Source: Sphingomonas aerophila
Lineage (GTDB): Bacteria > Pseudomonadota > Alphaproteobacteria > Sphingomonadales > Sphingomonadaceae
Direction of reading: 5' to 3'
NCBI RefSeq assembly: GCF_014199305.1
Contig: NZ_JACIJK010000001.1
Location: 186,001-250,000 of the forward strand
Length of the DNA stretch: 64,000 bases
Shown here: in pieces, positions 26,451 to 35,082 of the stretch
Layout of the letters: each line of letters starts with the position of its first letter
Numbering within the stretch: position 1 is the stretch's first letter
Program-made: the position numbers and the translations under genes
The notes under the pieces: generated by a model
Told to the model about the DNA's origin: nothing
The model's database searches: none
Seen by the model: only the letters and a program-made list of their open reading frames with translations

Positions 26451-27215
26451 ATGCCGCCGCCCAAACCGCAGATCATCCGTGTCGTTGACCTAGAAACTAC
26501 CGGCAGCGCACCACCCGCACATGGCGTGGTGGAGATTGGCTGGCAGGACGTCGCGCTCGGGGCCGACGGCCGATGGGAGCTGGAAGGGGAAGGCGGACAA
26601 TTGTTCGTCAATCCTGGCCGCCCGATCCCGCCGATCACGCAGGCGGTGCACCACATCCTGGATGAACAGGTCGCCGACGCGCCATGGTGGCAGGATGTCG
26701 CGCGCCGGGTGCTCGATCCCTATCCACGGCGCCTCGCGCTTGCCGCTCACCGCGCCGATTTCGAGCAGCAATTCTGTTCGCCCAATCTGACCGGCGGCGC
26801 GGAATGGATCTGCACCTGGAAAAGCGCGCTCCGGCTGTGGCCTGACAGCCCCGCCTTTTCGAACCAGGTTTTGCGCTATTGGCGACGCCCGCAGGGAATT
26901 GTGCATGAGCGCGGCTTGCCCGCGCATCGGGCGTTTCCGGACGCCTATGTGACTGCCTTTCACCTGCGCGACCAGTTGAACGAGGCGAGCCTGGCGCAGT
27001 TGCTGGAATGGTCGCGCCTGCCCGGACTGCTGCCCCGCGTGCGCAACACCGGCCCTGATCGCGGCAAGGACTGGCGCGAGATCAGCGACGACAGCCTGGC
27101 GAGCTTCCTTACCGATCGTGATCCGGACGTGCGCTATACGGCCGAAACGGAAATCGCCCGGCGCCGGGGCGGCGGCCATGTCGGCCGACCGAGCGCGCAG
27201 GAGCTGCTGCTGTAG
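26451..27215 (+). CDS. ExoX-like DEDD 3'-5' exonuclease
   Basis: A 254-residue DnaQ-fold nuclease. The first acidic pair is in RVVDLETTG (residues 10-18), the second acidic motif is in LAAHRADFEQQF, and the end of the fold reads LPAHRAFPDAYVTAFHL, with His and Asp as in DEDDh nucleases. About 75 further residues follow, including a GKDWREISDDSLASFL segment also seen in E. coli exodeoxyribonuclease X. ATG 26451 follows TTGGGGGCG. It may trim single-stranded DNA ends in repair; the substrate is inferred. Confidence 0.8.
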   Translation: MPPPKPQIIRVVDLETTGSAPPAHGVVEIGWQDVALGADGRWELEGEGGQLFVNPGRPIPPITQAVHHILDEQVADAPWWQDVARRVLDPYPRRLALAAHRADFEQQFCSPNLTGGAEWICTWKSALRLWPDSPAFSNQVLRYWRRPQGIVHERGLPAHRAFPDAYVTAFHLRDQLNEASLAQLLEWSRLPGLLPRVRNTGPDRGKDWREISDDSLASFLTDRDPDVRYTAETEIARRRGGGHVGRPSAQELLL

Positions 27216-27275
27216 GCGCTGGCGATGTGACAACAGCACTGGCCAAGCGTCGGCACCCCGCGTAAGCGCGCCACC

Positions 27276-28790
27276 ATGCTAGGGATTGCCGGCCGGCTCG
27301 CATCCGGCAGAGGAAAATTCAGCCGCGTCCTGGTCGGCTTCATGGTGGCAGGCTTTGCCTGCCTGCTTGCGACCGGGCTTGCCGCCGGTTGGGTGACCCA
27401 GAAAATCCAGTACCACAGTGGCTGGGTCAACCACACCTACCAGGTCGAAATCGCGATCAATCGCGCAAGCCTCTTGATCGAACAGGAAGAAACCAGCCGC
27501 CGCGGGTACCTGTTGACCGGCCTTCCCGTATATCGAGAGGCCTATGACGACTATGCCGCCGCGTTACCGGGCGCGCTCGATCGTATAGCCGAACTGACCG
27601 CCGACAACCCCGTGCAGCGTGCGGCGATCGGCCGCCTGCGCCAGCACGTGGCGGCGTTGGAGGCGCAGCGTGCGCGCGTGACGGCGATCATGGACAATGG
27701 TCAGCGTGCAGCCGCGTTGATCGCCTTTGCCAACGAAACCAGCATTCGCCGCATGCGCGTGATCCGCGACCAGGCGTCGGACATGCTGGCCGAGGAGCGG
27801 CGCCTGCTCGCCGAACGCGATGCCGAGCAGGCGGCCAGCGTGCGCGCTTTCTACGTCATCCTCGCTGTCGCGGCCGGAATCTTGCTGGTAGTCGCGATCA
27901 CGAGCCTGCTGACCATCCTGCGCTATACCCGCGATCTGGCCTCATCGCGCGACAGCCTGCGTCAGCTCAACGAAACGCTCGAGGATCAGGTTACGGAGCG
28001 CACCTCCGACCTCAGCCGTGCGAACGACGAGATCCAGCGCTTCGCCTACATCGTCAGCCACGACCTGCGATCGCCGCTCGTCAACGTCATGGGCTTCACG
28101 GCCGAGCTCAGCACGGCCGCGAAGCCGCTGACGGACCTGATCGATGTGGTGGAGGAAAAGGCGCCCGAACTGCTGACGCAGGAGATGAAGCTCGCCGCGC
28201 GTGAGGACCTGCCCGAGGCGATCGGTTTCATTCGCACTTCGACGCAGAAGATGGACCGCCTGATCAACGCGATCCTGCGCTTGTCGCGCGAAGGGCGCCG
28301 CGTGATCGCGCCCGAGCCGATTGACCTCGCCGCCATTGCCGACAATGCCGTTGCCGCGATCCGCCACGTCATCGACGACCGTGGTGCAACCGTGACGGTT
28401 GAGCGGCCGATGCCGGATCTTGTCAGCGACCGGCTCGCGGTGGAGCAAATCCTGTCCAACCTGATCGAGAACGCGACCAAATACCTCCAGCCCGGTCGTC
28501 CCGGACAGATCCGCATCAGCGCGACCCGCGCCCGTGACAGGGTGATCATCGCGGTCGCAGACAATGGTCGCGGCATCGATCCGCGCGATCACCAACGCAT
28601 CTTTGATCTGTTCCGCCGATCGGGTACGCAGGACCAGCCGGGAGAGGGCATCGGTCTGGCGCACGTCCGTGCGCTCGCCTATCGATTGGGCGGAACCATC
28701 GATGTTGCGTCCCGCCTGGGCGAAGGCGCTACATTCCGCCTCAACCTTCCCGCCACCTATCAAATCCCGCAGGAAAACGCCGCAGCATGA
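27276..28790 (+). CDS. CHASE3 sensor histidine kinase
   Basis: Membrane sensor of 504 residues. Transmembrane helices at about 18-38 and 192-213 flank an extracytoplasmic CHASE3 domain (RASLLIEQEETSRRGYLLTG). A coiled segment follows, then the H-box with H262 (FAYIVSHDLRSPLVNVMGF), and the ATPase domain with LIENATKY (N box), DNGRGIDPRD (G1) and GEGIGLAHVRAL (G2). There is no PAS, GAF or HAMP domain visible. The stop overlaps the start of a response regulator, and a hybrid regulator-kinase follows; the signal is unknown. Confidence 0.93.
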   Translation: MLGIAGRLASGRGKFSRVLVGFMVAGFACLLATGLAAGWVTQKIQYHSGWVNHTYQVEIAINRASLLIEQEETSRRGYLLTGLPVYREAYDDYAAALPGALDRIAELTADNPVQRAAIGRLRQHVAALEAQRARVTAIMDNGQRAAALIAFANETSIRRMRVIRDQASDMLAEERRLLAERDAEQAASVRAFYVILAVAAGILLVVAITSLLTILRYTRDLASSRDSLRQLNETLEDQVTERTSDLSRANDEIQRFAYIVSHDLRSPLVNVMGFTAELSTAAKPLTDLIDVVEEKAPELLTQEMKLAAREDLPEAIGFIRTSTQKMDRLINAILRLSREGRRVIAPEPIDLAAIADNAVAAIRHVIDDRGATVTVERPMPDLVSDRLAVEQILSNLIENATKYLQPGRPGQIRISATRARDRVIIAVADNGRGIDPRDHQRIFDLFRRSGTQDQPGEGIGLAHVRALAYRLGGTIDVASRLGEGATFRLNLPATYQIPQENAAA

Positions 28791-29236
28791 ACCAGCACCA
28801 ACCAGTCGGCATCGTCATGATCGAGGATGACGAAGGTCATGCCCGCCTGATCGAAAAGAACATCCGGCGCGCCGGCATCCTGAACGATGTGCGGCACTTC
28901 ACCGATGGTACCAGCGCGCTCGATTTCCTGTTCGAAGCACCCGACGGCCCCGCCAAGAATGGCCCGGCGCTGATCCTGCTCGACCTCAACCTGCCCGACA
29001 TGAGCGGAACGGACATTCTTGCCCGGATCAAGGCGGAAGGCAGCCCGTTGCGGCGCGCGCCCGTGGTGGTGCTGACCACCACCGACGACAAGGTCGAGAT
29101 CCAGCGCTGCTATGATCTTGGCTGCAACGTCTACATCACCAAGCCAGTGGACTATGACAGCTTCGCCCAGGCCATTCGCCAGCTCGGGCTTTTTCTGACG
29201 GTAATTCAGGTTCCCGACATCGAACCAGCCGAATAG
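28787..29236 (+). CDS. Single-domain response regulator (Rcp1-like)
   Basis: A receiver domain alone, 149 residues. The acidic pocket is E13-D14-D15, the phosphorylation site D66 lies in ILLDLNLPDMSG, the conserved Thr region is VVVLTTTDD, and Lys is in YITKPVDY. It resembles the Rcp1 group that pairs with phytochrome or CHASE-type kinases: note the insert PDGPAKNGPA before the Asp strand. No output domain, so it probably acts as a phosphotransfer intermediate or protein-contact regulator. The ATG overlaps the stop of the kinase. Confidence 0.92.
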   Translation: MNQHQPVGIVMIEDDEGHARLIEKNIRRAGILNDVRHFTDGTSALDFLFEAPDGPAKNGPALILLDLNLPDMSGTDILARIKAEGSPLRRAPVVVLTTTDDKVEIQRCYDLGCNVYITKPVDYDSFAQAIRQLGLFLTVIQVPDIEPAE

Positions 29237-29246
29237 GCTGCGCGCC

Positions 29247-30284
29247 ATGACCGACCCGGGCGCACGTATCCTGTTCATCGATGACGACCCCGGCATCCGT
29301 CGGCTGGCGACGCGTGCACTCGAACGTCGCGGCTATCAGGTGACCTGCGCCGAGCGGGGCGAGGAGGGCGTGGCGCTCGCCACGGCCGAACAGTTCGACG
29401 TGATCGCGGTGGATCACTACATGCCGGGGCTCGATGGCCTGGAAACGCTGGCCCGGTTGCAGGCGCTGACCGACGTGCCACCGGTGGTCTACGTCACCGG
29501 CTCCGACGAAGGGCGCATCGCGGTTGCTGCGCTGAAAGCCGGCGCCGCCGATTACGTCGTCAAGAATGTCGGTGAAGACTTTTTCGACCTGCTTGCCGCC
29601 GCATTCGAGGCAGTGCGCGCCCGCGCCGCCCTGGAGCGGGCCAAGGCGGAAACCGAGGAGGAACTGCGCGCCAGCAATGCCCGCCTTGCTGCGTTGCTGG
29701 GTGAGGTGAATCACCGCGTCGCCAACTCCCTCCAACTCGTTACCGCGATGGTGCAGCTTCAGGCCGGGGCGCTGAGCGATGAGGGGGCCCGTGCCGCACT
29801 CGACGATACGCAGCGGCGCATCGACGCCATCGCGAAGGTTCACCGGCGCCTTTATACCAGCAACGACGTCGAGCAGGTCGACATGCGCGAATATCTTGCG
29901 TCGCTGGTGGACGAGCTTGCCGAAGCGTGGGGTGACGAAGCGGGCCCACGCCAGTTGGTGCTCGCCGCCGATCCGATCCGTCTCGCGACCGACAAGGCGG
30001 TGTCGCTCGGCGTGATCGTGACCGAACTCGTCACCAACGCCCTGAAGTATGCCTATCCCGACGGCCGTGGCGAGGTGCGCGTGGCGCTCACCCGTGACGG
30101 CACTGACGACTTTCGCCTTGCAGTCGAGGACGACGGGTGCGGCATTGCAAAGGGTGATACGCCCAAGGGTACCGGGCTTGGCACCAAACTGATCCGCGCC
30201 ATGGCCCAAAGCCTGCAATCCGCGGTGGAGTACGACTCAAGCCATCAGGGCTGCCGCGCCGTGTTGCGCGCCGCCATCGCCTGA
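29247..30284 (+). CDS. Response regulator fused to HisKA_2/HWE-type kinase
   Basis: A 345-residue soluble hybrid. Residues 5-120 are a receiver with acidic D12-D14 and phospho-acceptor D56 (VIAVDHYMPGLDG). A coiled link of about 30 residues leads to a HisKA_2 type dimerisation region with H156 (GEVNHRVANSLQLV), then an ATPase domain with ELVTNALKYAYP, EDDGCGI and GTGLGTKLI. The order receiver-then-kinase means that phosphorylation by an upstream kinase could switch this kinase. It follows the Rcp1-like gene by ten bases. No partner effector is encoded nearby. Confidence 0.9.
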   Translation: MTDPGARILFIDDDPGIRRLATRALERRGYQVTCAERGEEGVALATAEQFDVIAVDHYMPGLDGLETLARLQALTDVPPVVYVTGSDEGRIAVAALKAGAADYVVKNVGEDFFDLLAAAFEAVRARAALERAKAETEEELRASNARLAALLGEVNHRVANSLQLVTAMVQLQAGALSDEGARAALDDTQRRIDAIAKVHRRLYTSNDVEQVDMREYLASLVDELAEAWGDEAGPRQLVLAADPIRLATDKAVSLGVIVTELVTNALKYAYPDGRGEVRVALTRDGTDDFRLAVEDDGCGIAKGDTPKGTGLGTKLIRAMAQSLQSAVEYDSSHQGCRAVLRAAIA

Positions 30285-30300
30285 CCCGTCGCAGGCCCCA

Positions 30301-31047
30301 TCAGGGTCGTCGAAACTTGAACACGAACTGGTCGGTACGGCCCCGGATCGCCGGGTCGAATACCGCCTTGCTGTGATCGTCCGCCGGGTTGGCCAGCACG
30401 GTCGACTGGCCGACAAAGCGAAAGCCGGCGGCGAGCACCTGGCTTTTCACCACGGCCGGGTCGATCCGGTGTTTGCCTCCCGCCGCGGAGGGCAGCGCGC
30501 CGCGCGCGTCGGCGTGGTCGACGATAAGATAGGTCCCGCCGGGCTTCAGCGCCTGGAACACAGCGGCGTTGAACCGCGCGATCCCGGCTGGCGGGATGTC
30601 GTGGTAGTTCTGCACCGTCCAGAACAGGTCAACCGGGGCCGGCACTGACGGGAACGGGGTTGGCTGCACCTCTGCCGTGACGTTGGCGAGGGCACGGGAC
30701 TGAAGCGACGGCAACGTGCGTTCCGCATATTTCGCGGCGATCGAGGGCCATAGCGCGAAGACCCGCCCGCGCGGGCCCACCAGGGGCGAGAAGATCCGCG
30801 TCCAATAACCCTGCCCCGGCAGATAATCGACAACCGTGTCGCCGGGCTTCACGCCGGCAAAGGCGATCACCGCCGCCGCCTGACGCCGTGCATCGTCAAC
30901 GGCCTGGTCCGCACGGGCTGGATCGGCGAGCGCGGCCGTGATCGAAGCGGAGACGGCGGGAGCCTTTGCCAAGGGAGCGGTCGCGACCTGTGCAGTGGCG
31001 GCCGCAGCGCACAGCCCCAGAACAAGCGCCAGAACCGGTTTGCGCAT
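30301..31047 (-). CDS. Secreted SAM-dependent methyltransferase-like protein
   Basis: A 248-residue protein with a clear signal peptide (MRKPVLALVLGLCAAAATAQ) followed by a class I methyltransferase-like fold: GVKPGDTVVDYLPGQGYWTRIF holds the SAM-loop position, VFALWP the acidic-strand position, DLFWTVQNYHDI the catalytic strand, and LKPGGTYLIVDHAD a typical motif. Predicted secreted methyltransferases of this kind (COG4798-like) are known in proteobacteria; where they would get SAM outside the cytosol is not understood. The ATG at 31047 has a GGAGGCGG site; the frame extends upstream, but that part lacks signal character. It diverges from the MpaB-like gene. Confidence 0.8.
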   Translation of the reverse strand: MRKPVLALVLGLCAAAATAQVATAPLAKAPAVSASITAALADPARADQAVDDARRQAAAVIAFAGVKPGDTVVDYLPGQGYWTRIFSPLVGPRGRVFALWPSIAAKYAERTLPSLQSRALANVTAEVQPTPFPSVPAPVDLFWTVQNYHDIPPAGIARFNAAVFQALKPGGTYLIVDHADARGALPSAAGGKHRIDPAVVKSQVLAAGFRFVGQSTVLANPADDHSKAVFDPAIRGRTDQFVFKFRRP

Positions 31048-31097
31048 CTTATCCGCCTCCCTGTGGTGTCGCACGATCGATACACCATATCGGGCCA

Positions 31098-31955
31098 ATG
31101 GGCGACATCCGTTCGACGATCCAGGAACAGGTACACAGGCTGGTTGGGTTCGGCGACGGGGCCGTAGACCTGTCGCGACCGCCGGGCGATCCGGGGCTGT
31201 TCGGGCCGGGATCGGTGACGTGGCGCGTGCATGGCGACTTCACCGCGATGATGGCAGGCGGGATCGCGTCGTTGCTGATCCAGATGCTGCATCCGGCAGC
31301 GCTCGCCGGCGTGTGGGACCATTCCAACTTCCGCCGGGACATGCACGGGCGGTTGCGGCGTACTGCGCAGTTCCTGTCGGGCACAACCTATGGCTCGACC
31401 TTGACTGCCGAACGCCTGGTGGAGCGGGTCCGGCGGGTCCACGACCATGTCACCGGCACCTTGCCCGATGGCACGCCCTATTCAGCAAATGACCCCGACT
31501 TGCTGACCTGGGTTCACGCGGCGGAGGTGTGGAGCTTTCTTGCCGCGCACCGTCGTTATCGCGAGCCCGGGATGAGCGACGCGGATGCGACCCGCTACCT
31601 GACCGAGATGGCGGAGATTGCTTATCGACTTGGCGCGCGAGAGGTGCCGACCAATCCTGCAGCGCTCGACGCTTATTTCTTGGCGGTGCGCCCTCAATTG
31701 CGATTTGACGAGCGCACCCGCACCGTGCAGCGCGCCTTGCTGTTGCAACAGCCGCGCAGCCTTGCGCTCGCCCCGATGCAGGCGCTGTTGATGGAAGGCG
31801 GCATTTCGTTGCTTCCGTCCTGGGCGGCGCGATTGCATCGACTGGAACGGCCGGCGGGCGCGCGACCGGCGGTCAGCGCAGGGATGGCAGGGGTCGGCCA
31901 AGTGCTGCGCTGGGCGCTGACCAACGGGGCGGCGAAGCAGGCGGCAGCGTCCTGA
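31098..31955 (+). CDS. MpaB-family oxygenase-like protein (DUF2236)
   Basis: A 285-residue mostly helical protein. The N-terminal block GDFTAMMAGGIASLLIQMLHP and the HSNFRRDMHGRL segment with conserved His and Asp match the DUF2236 / MpaB oxygenase family, which includes the latex-clearing rubber oxygenase and binds haem b through a His. A conserved WVHAAEVWSFL follows, as in that family. It is probably a haem-dependent oxidase of unknown substrate. The ATG at 31098 lies 50 bases from the start of the divergent methyltransferase gene. Confidence 0.8.
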   Translation: MGDIRSTIQEQVHRLVGFGDGAVDLSRPPGDPGLFGPGSVTWRVHGDFTAMMAGGIASLLIQMLHPAALAGVWDHSNFRRDMHGRLRRTAQFLSGTTYGSTLTAERLVERVRRVHDHVTGTLPDGTPYSANDPDLLTWVHAAEVWSFLAAHRRYREPGMSDADATRYLTEMAEIAYRLGAREVPTNPAALDAYFLAVRPQLRFDERTRTVQRALLLQQPRSLALAPMQALLMEGGISLLPSWAARLHRLERPAGARPAVSAGMAGVGQVLRWALTNGAAKQAAAS

Positions 31956-32027
31956 CCGGCGCGACCTTAATCATCTGTTGACCCTGTCGAGGTAGAGCGG
32001 GCGGGACAGCAACCGCGCCGGACCTAC

Positions 32028-33029
32028 ATGCGAAAGCCCATCCTTCTCGGGATACCGGCGCTGGTTTGTGCGACTTCCTGCACGCCCGCCGACCCGCCTC
32101 GATCCGCCGCGACAACGCCAGCACTGGCGACCGTGGCGCCCGCGCGTCCGATCCGGGACGAGCGCGTGTTGCTCAGCCGGCTTGCCCTGGAGGTGCCGGA
32201 CGACCTGTCGCGCGGGCCCGTCGCGGGCCCTGTGGCGGGCGCAGCCGTTGGCGCGCCGCCCTTTCGCGCGAGCTTCAGCGCTCCCGATGACGCAGATCGG
32301 GCGCTCGAATGCCTGACGGCTGCGGTCTATTACGAAGCACGATCGGAGGCGACCGACGGGCAGCGCGCGGTGGCACAGGTGGTGCTCAATCGCGTCCGCG
32401 ACCGTGCCTTTCCGAAAACGGTGTGCGGCGTGGTGTACCAGGGCTCGACACGCAGCACCGGTTGCCAGTTCAGCTTCACCTGCGATGGGTCGATGCTGCG
32501 CCCGCGCGACTGGATGTCGTGGGGCCGCGCCAAGATCGTCGCAGGCGCAGCGCTGGCGGGCGAGGTGTACGCACCGGTTGGCGCCGCGACTTATTACCAT
32601 GCCAACTATGTCATGCCCTGGTGGGCCTCCAGCCTCGCCCGGGTCGGCTCCGTCGGCAGCCACATCTTCTATCGCTGGCGTGATGCGATGGAGCGCGCGC
32701 TGACCTTTCGCCAGGAATATGCGGGTGGTGAGCCGGTGGCCGTGCCAGGCAGCAACAGCGGCACTGTGACCACGGTTGCGGGTGTTGCCATCCACGTCGG
32801 CGACCAACCGTCCGACCTGGTCACCGTGCATCGCGGCAGCGAGATGGCTGCGGCCGCTGCGGCGATACCGGCCGTAGCCAATGGAGTAACGCCGACGCTC
32901 ACCCCGCGGCCCGCATCGATGCGCCATGCCGCACCACGCCTGATGTCGGTGGCGGGCGTTCGTGTGCACCGCGGCGTCGATCCCCATGCGGGCGAGGATG
33001 CTCCGGCCGGGTCCGACGAGACGATCTGA
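32028..33029 (+). CDS. SleB-like cell wall hydrolase, possible lipoprotein
   Basis: A 333-residue envelope enzyme. The first 18 residues form a short signal ending CATSC, a weak lipobox, so it may be lipid-anchored. After a Pro/Ala-rich linker, residues 90-230 carry the SleB (Hydrolase_2) fold: LECLTAAVYYEARSEATDGQ with the probable catalytic Glu, VAQVVLNRVRD, FPKTVCGVVYQG and GATYYHANYVMPWW. SleB is a lytic transglycosylase in spore formers; in alphaproteobacteria the fold serves vegetative peptidoglycan turnover. About 100 poorly conserved residues form the C-terminus. It is preceded by a 72-base gap. Confidence 0.85.
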   Translation: MRKPILLGIPALVCATSCTPADPPRSAATTPALATVAPARPIRDERVLLSRLALEVPDDLSRGPVAGPVAGAAVGAPPFRASFSAPDDADRALECLTAAVYYEARSEATDGQRAVAQVVLNRVRDRAFPKTVCGVVYQGSTRSTGCQFSFTCDGSMLRPRDWMSWGRAKIVAGAALAGEVYAPVGAATYYHANYVMPWWASSLARVGSVGSHIFYRWRDAMERALTFRQEYAGGEPVAVPGSNSGTVTTVAGVAIHVGDQPSDLVTVHRGSEMAAAAAAIPAVANGVTPTLTPRPASMRHAAPRLMSVAGVRVHRGVDPHAGEDAPAGSDETI

Positions 33030-33081
33030 TCCGATAGCCTCGCGGCGTGGCAATCATGGCTGATTTGCCTTACATCAAGGC

Positions 33082-33873
33082 ATGGACGCGCGCACCCCGC
33101 CAGAGCACGACACGCCCCGCGCGGTGCATGGTGGGCAATGGGTGTATCGCCACCGCCTGCCGACGCGGATCTGGCATTGGGTCAGCGCGCTGGCGGTGTT
33201 CATCCTGTTGATGAGCGGGCTCATGATCTCCAACGCACACCCGCGCCTGTATTGGGGTGCGTTTGGCGCGAACTTCGACCACCCCTGGCTCAACCTGCCC
33301 CGCTTTCCGGGGTGGGCGACGATCCCGTCCACCTACAACCTCGCGCTGGCGCGGCAGTGGCACCTGTTCTTTGCCTGGGTGTTCGCCTGGGGACTGTTCA
33401 TCCACCTCGTGGTCAGTTTGATCAACCGGCATATCAAGCGCGACTTGTCCCTGTCGCGGCGGGAACTGGCGCCTGCGCATCTGTGGCAGGACATTAAGGA
33501 TCACGCTCGCCTCAAATTCCCGACCGGGCAGGAAGCGTTGAGCTACAACGTCCTGCAAAAGATCACCTATGTCGGCGTCGTGTTCGTGGTGATGCCGACG
33601 TTGATCATGACCGGGCTAGGCCTGTCCCCCGGCTTTAACGCGGTGATGCACTGGCCGATCGACCTGATCGGCGGCCGTGCCTCGGCCCGGTCTATCCACT
33701 TCATCTGCGCTGCCCTGATGGCGCTGTTCATCGCCGTTCACCTGATCCTGGTGGTGCTCGCCGGCCCCATCAACGAGGTGCGCTCGATGCTGACCGGCTG
33801 GTTCCGGGTGCCGCCGGACCCCGACCGGGAAGAGCGCGCCAGCCCCGAGTTGGCCGAGAAGGTGCGATCATGA
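33082..33873 (+). CDS. Cytochrome b561-type membrane subunit
   Basis: A 263-residue b-type cytochrome with four or five membrane helices. Candidate haem histidines are in RIWHWVSALAVF, LARQWHLFFAW, GLFIHLVVSL, SIHFICAALM and AVHLILVVLA. It resembles the thiosulfate-reductase/Ni-Fe hydrogenase cytochrome b family (COG4117). It begins with a 25-residue soluble segment. The stop overlaps the ATG of a molybdopterin oxidoreductase, so the two form an electron-transfer pair: the cytochrome would exchange electrons with quinone and the partner would act in the periplasm. Confidence 0.88.
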   Translation: MDARTPPEHDTPRAVHGGQWVYRHRLPTRIWHWVSALAVFILLMSGLMISNAHPRLYWGAFGANFDHPWLNLPRFPGWATIPSTYNLALARQWHLFFAWVFAWGLFIHLVVSLINRHIKRDLSLSRRELAPAHLWQDIKDHARLKFPTGQEALSYNVLQKITYVGVVFVVMPTLIMTGLGLSPGFNAVMHWPIDLIGGRASARSIHFICAALMALFIAVHLILVVLAGPINEVRSMLTGWFRVPPDPDREERASPELAEKVRS

Positions 33874-34631
33874 GCCTTGTGACGCGTCGCGCGCTGGTCG
33901 GCGGCCTGGCGGTCGGGGCCGGTGGGCTGCTGTCAGGCTGTGATCGGCTGGGGCGGAACCCGCAATTCCGTGCGCTGCTCGACACCGGAGAGCGGGGCAA
34001 TTACGCGCTCCAGCGATTGCTCCAGGACCGCACGGCCCTGGCGCAGGAGTTCGCCCCATCGCAACGATCGCCGATCTTTCGATCCAACGGAACGCGGGTG
34101 CCGGGCGGCGACGACTATGCCCGCCACATGGCTGCAAGCTTTACCGACTGGCAGTTGGTCGTCGACGGACTGGTCGCCCGCCCGCAGGCTATCAGCCTTG
34201 CCGAACTGCGTACCCTGCCCGCGCGGAGCCAGATCACCCGGCACGACTGTGTCGAGGGGTGGAGCGCGATCGCCAAGTGGACGGGCGTGCCGCTTCGCCT
34301 CGTCCTGCAACGTGCTGGAATCAGGCCGGAGGCTCGCTTTGTGGTATTCCACTGCGCCGACCCTCAGGCGACCGGCTTTCCCTATTATGAGTCGATCGAT
34401 CGGGTCGACGCCGCACATCCCCAGACTATTCTCGCCTGGGCACTGAACGACCAACCTTTGCCCGTAGCTAACGGCGCGCCGCTCCGCCTGCGTGTCGAGC
34501 GACAACTCGGCTACAAGCACGCCAAATATGTGCGCCGCATCCAGGCGGTCGCCTCCCTCGACGGCATCTACGGCGGCAAGGGTGGCTTCTGGGAAGATGT
34601 CGGCGATTATGAATGGTACGCCGGCATCTGA
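33870..34631 (+). CDS. Molybdopterin-dependent oxidoreductase, Tat lipoprotein
   Basis: Sulfite-oxidase-fold protein of 253 residues, related to MsrP/YedY. The N-terminus has twin arginines (VTRRALVGGLAVG) and ends in a lipobox, LLSGC with Cys24, so it should be exported folded by Tat and lipid-anchored. The molybdenum ligand Cys127 lies in RHDCVEGWSAIAKW. The cofactor-binding pattern continues with YYESIDRVDAAHPQT and LRLRVERQLGYKHAKYV. Substrate unknown: its cytochrome partner is of the b561 type, not MsrQ, so methionine sulfoxide repair should not be assumed. Confidence 0.88.
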   Translation: MSLVTRRALVGGLAVGAGGLLSGCDRLGRNPQFRALLDTGERGNYALQRLLQDRTALAQEFAPSQRSPIFRSNGTRVPGGDDYARHMAASFTDWQLVVDGLVARPQAISLAELRTLPARSQITRHDCVEGWSAIAKWTGVPLRLVLQRAGIRPEARFVVFHCADPQATGFPYYESIDRVDAAHPQTILAWALNDQPLPVANGAPLRLRVERQLGYKHAKYVRRIQAVASLDGIYGGKGGFWEDVGDYEWYAGI

Positions 34632-34638
34632 TCGCGGG

Positions 34639-35061
34639 TCAGATCAGCGCCAGCTCCGCCAGCCTGCCGACCAGTGCGGGCGGCATTGCCCCTAGCCCGC
34701 CCGACTCGCCGCCCAGGTCCGCTGGCGCGTCGGGGTGCTCCAGATAGCGCCAGCCCTGGTGCGCGCGCTTGGGTCGTGCCTGAACCAGCACCAACCCTGG
34801 ATCGAGGTGTATCGCGACCCGGCCTCCCTCCGCCTCACCAAAGCCGGTGATCGGGGAGCGCGCGACCAGCTGGTGCTTCAGGATCCAGTATAGCGACCCC
34901 GACCCGTCCGGTCCGGCCACTTCCGTGTGTCGCTTGGGCAGATAGCGCGTAGTCACCACCAGCGCCCCTTCCTCAGCCCGCGCGCGCAACCGCTCGGCGA
35001 GGTGATCGACACTGGGGCAGGCGAACGCGACTTTGGTCAGGTGAAGCGGCACAAAGGCCAT
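34639..35061 (-). CDS. DUF1489 family protein
   Basis: A 140-residue soluble protein with strongly conserved blocks: LHLTKVAFACPSVDHLAER at the start, TTRYLPKRHTEV, YWILKHQLVARSPITGF and RPKRAHQGWRYL. These define DUF1489, an alphaproteobacterial family of unknown function. It converges on the molybdopterin gene with seven bases between stops and lies downstream of mgtE's start strand neighbour with 21 bases to the mgtE stop, so the two may share a transcript. Confidence 0.85.
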   Translation of the reverse strand: MAFVPLHLTKVAFACPSVDHLAERLRARAEEGALVVTTRYLPKRHTEVAGPDGSGSLYWILKHQLVARSPITGFGEAEGGRVAIHLDPGLVLVQARPKRAHQGWRYLEHPDAPADLGGESGGLGAMPPALVGRLAELALI

Positions 35062-35082
35062 GTGGCGCGTGACCGCGGCGGT

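Noticed and set aside
33870..34631. Methionine sulfoxide reductase MsrP
   Set aside because: The fold and the Cys ligand fit the wider family, but the partner cytochrome is not MsrQ and a lipobox is present; the specific name is not supported.
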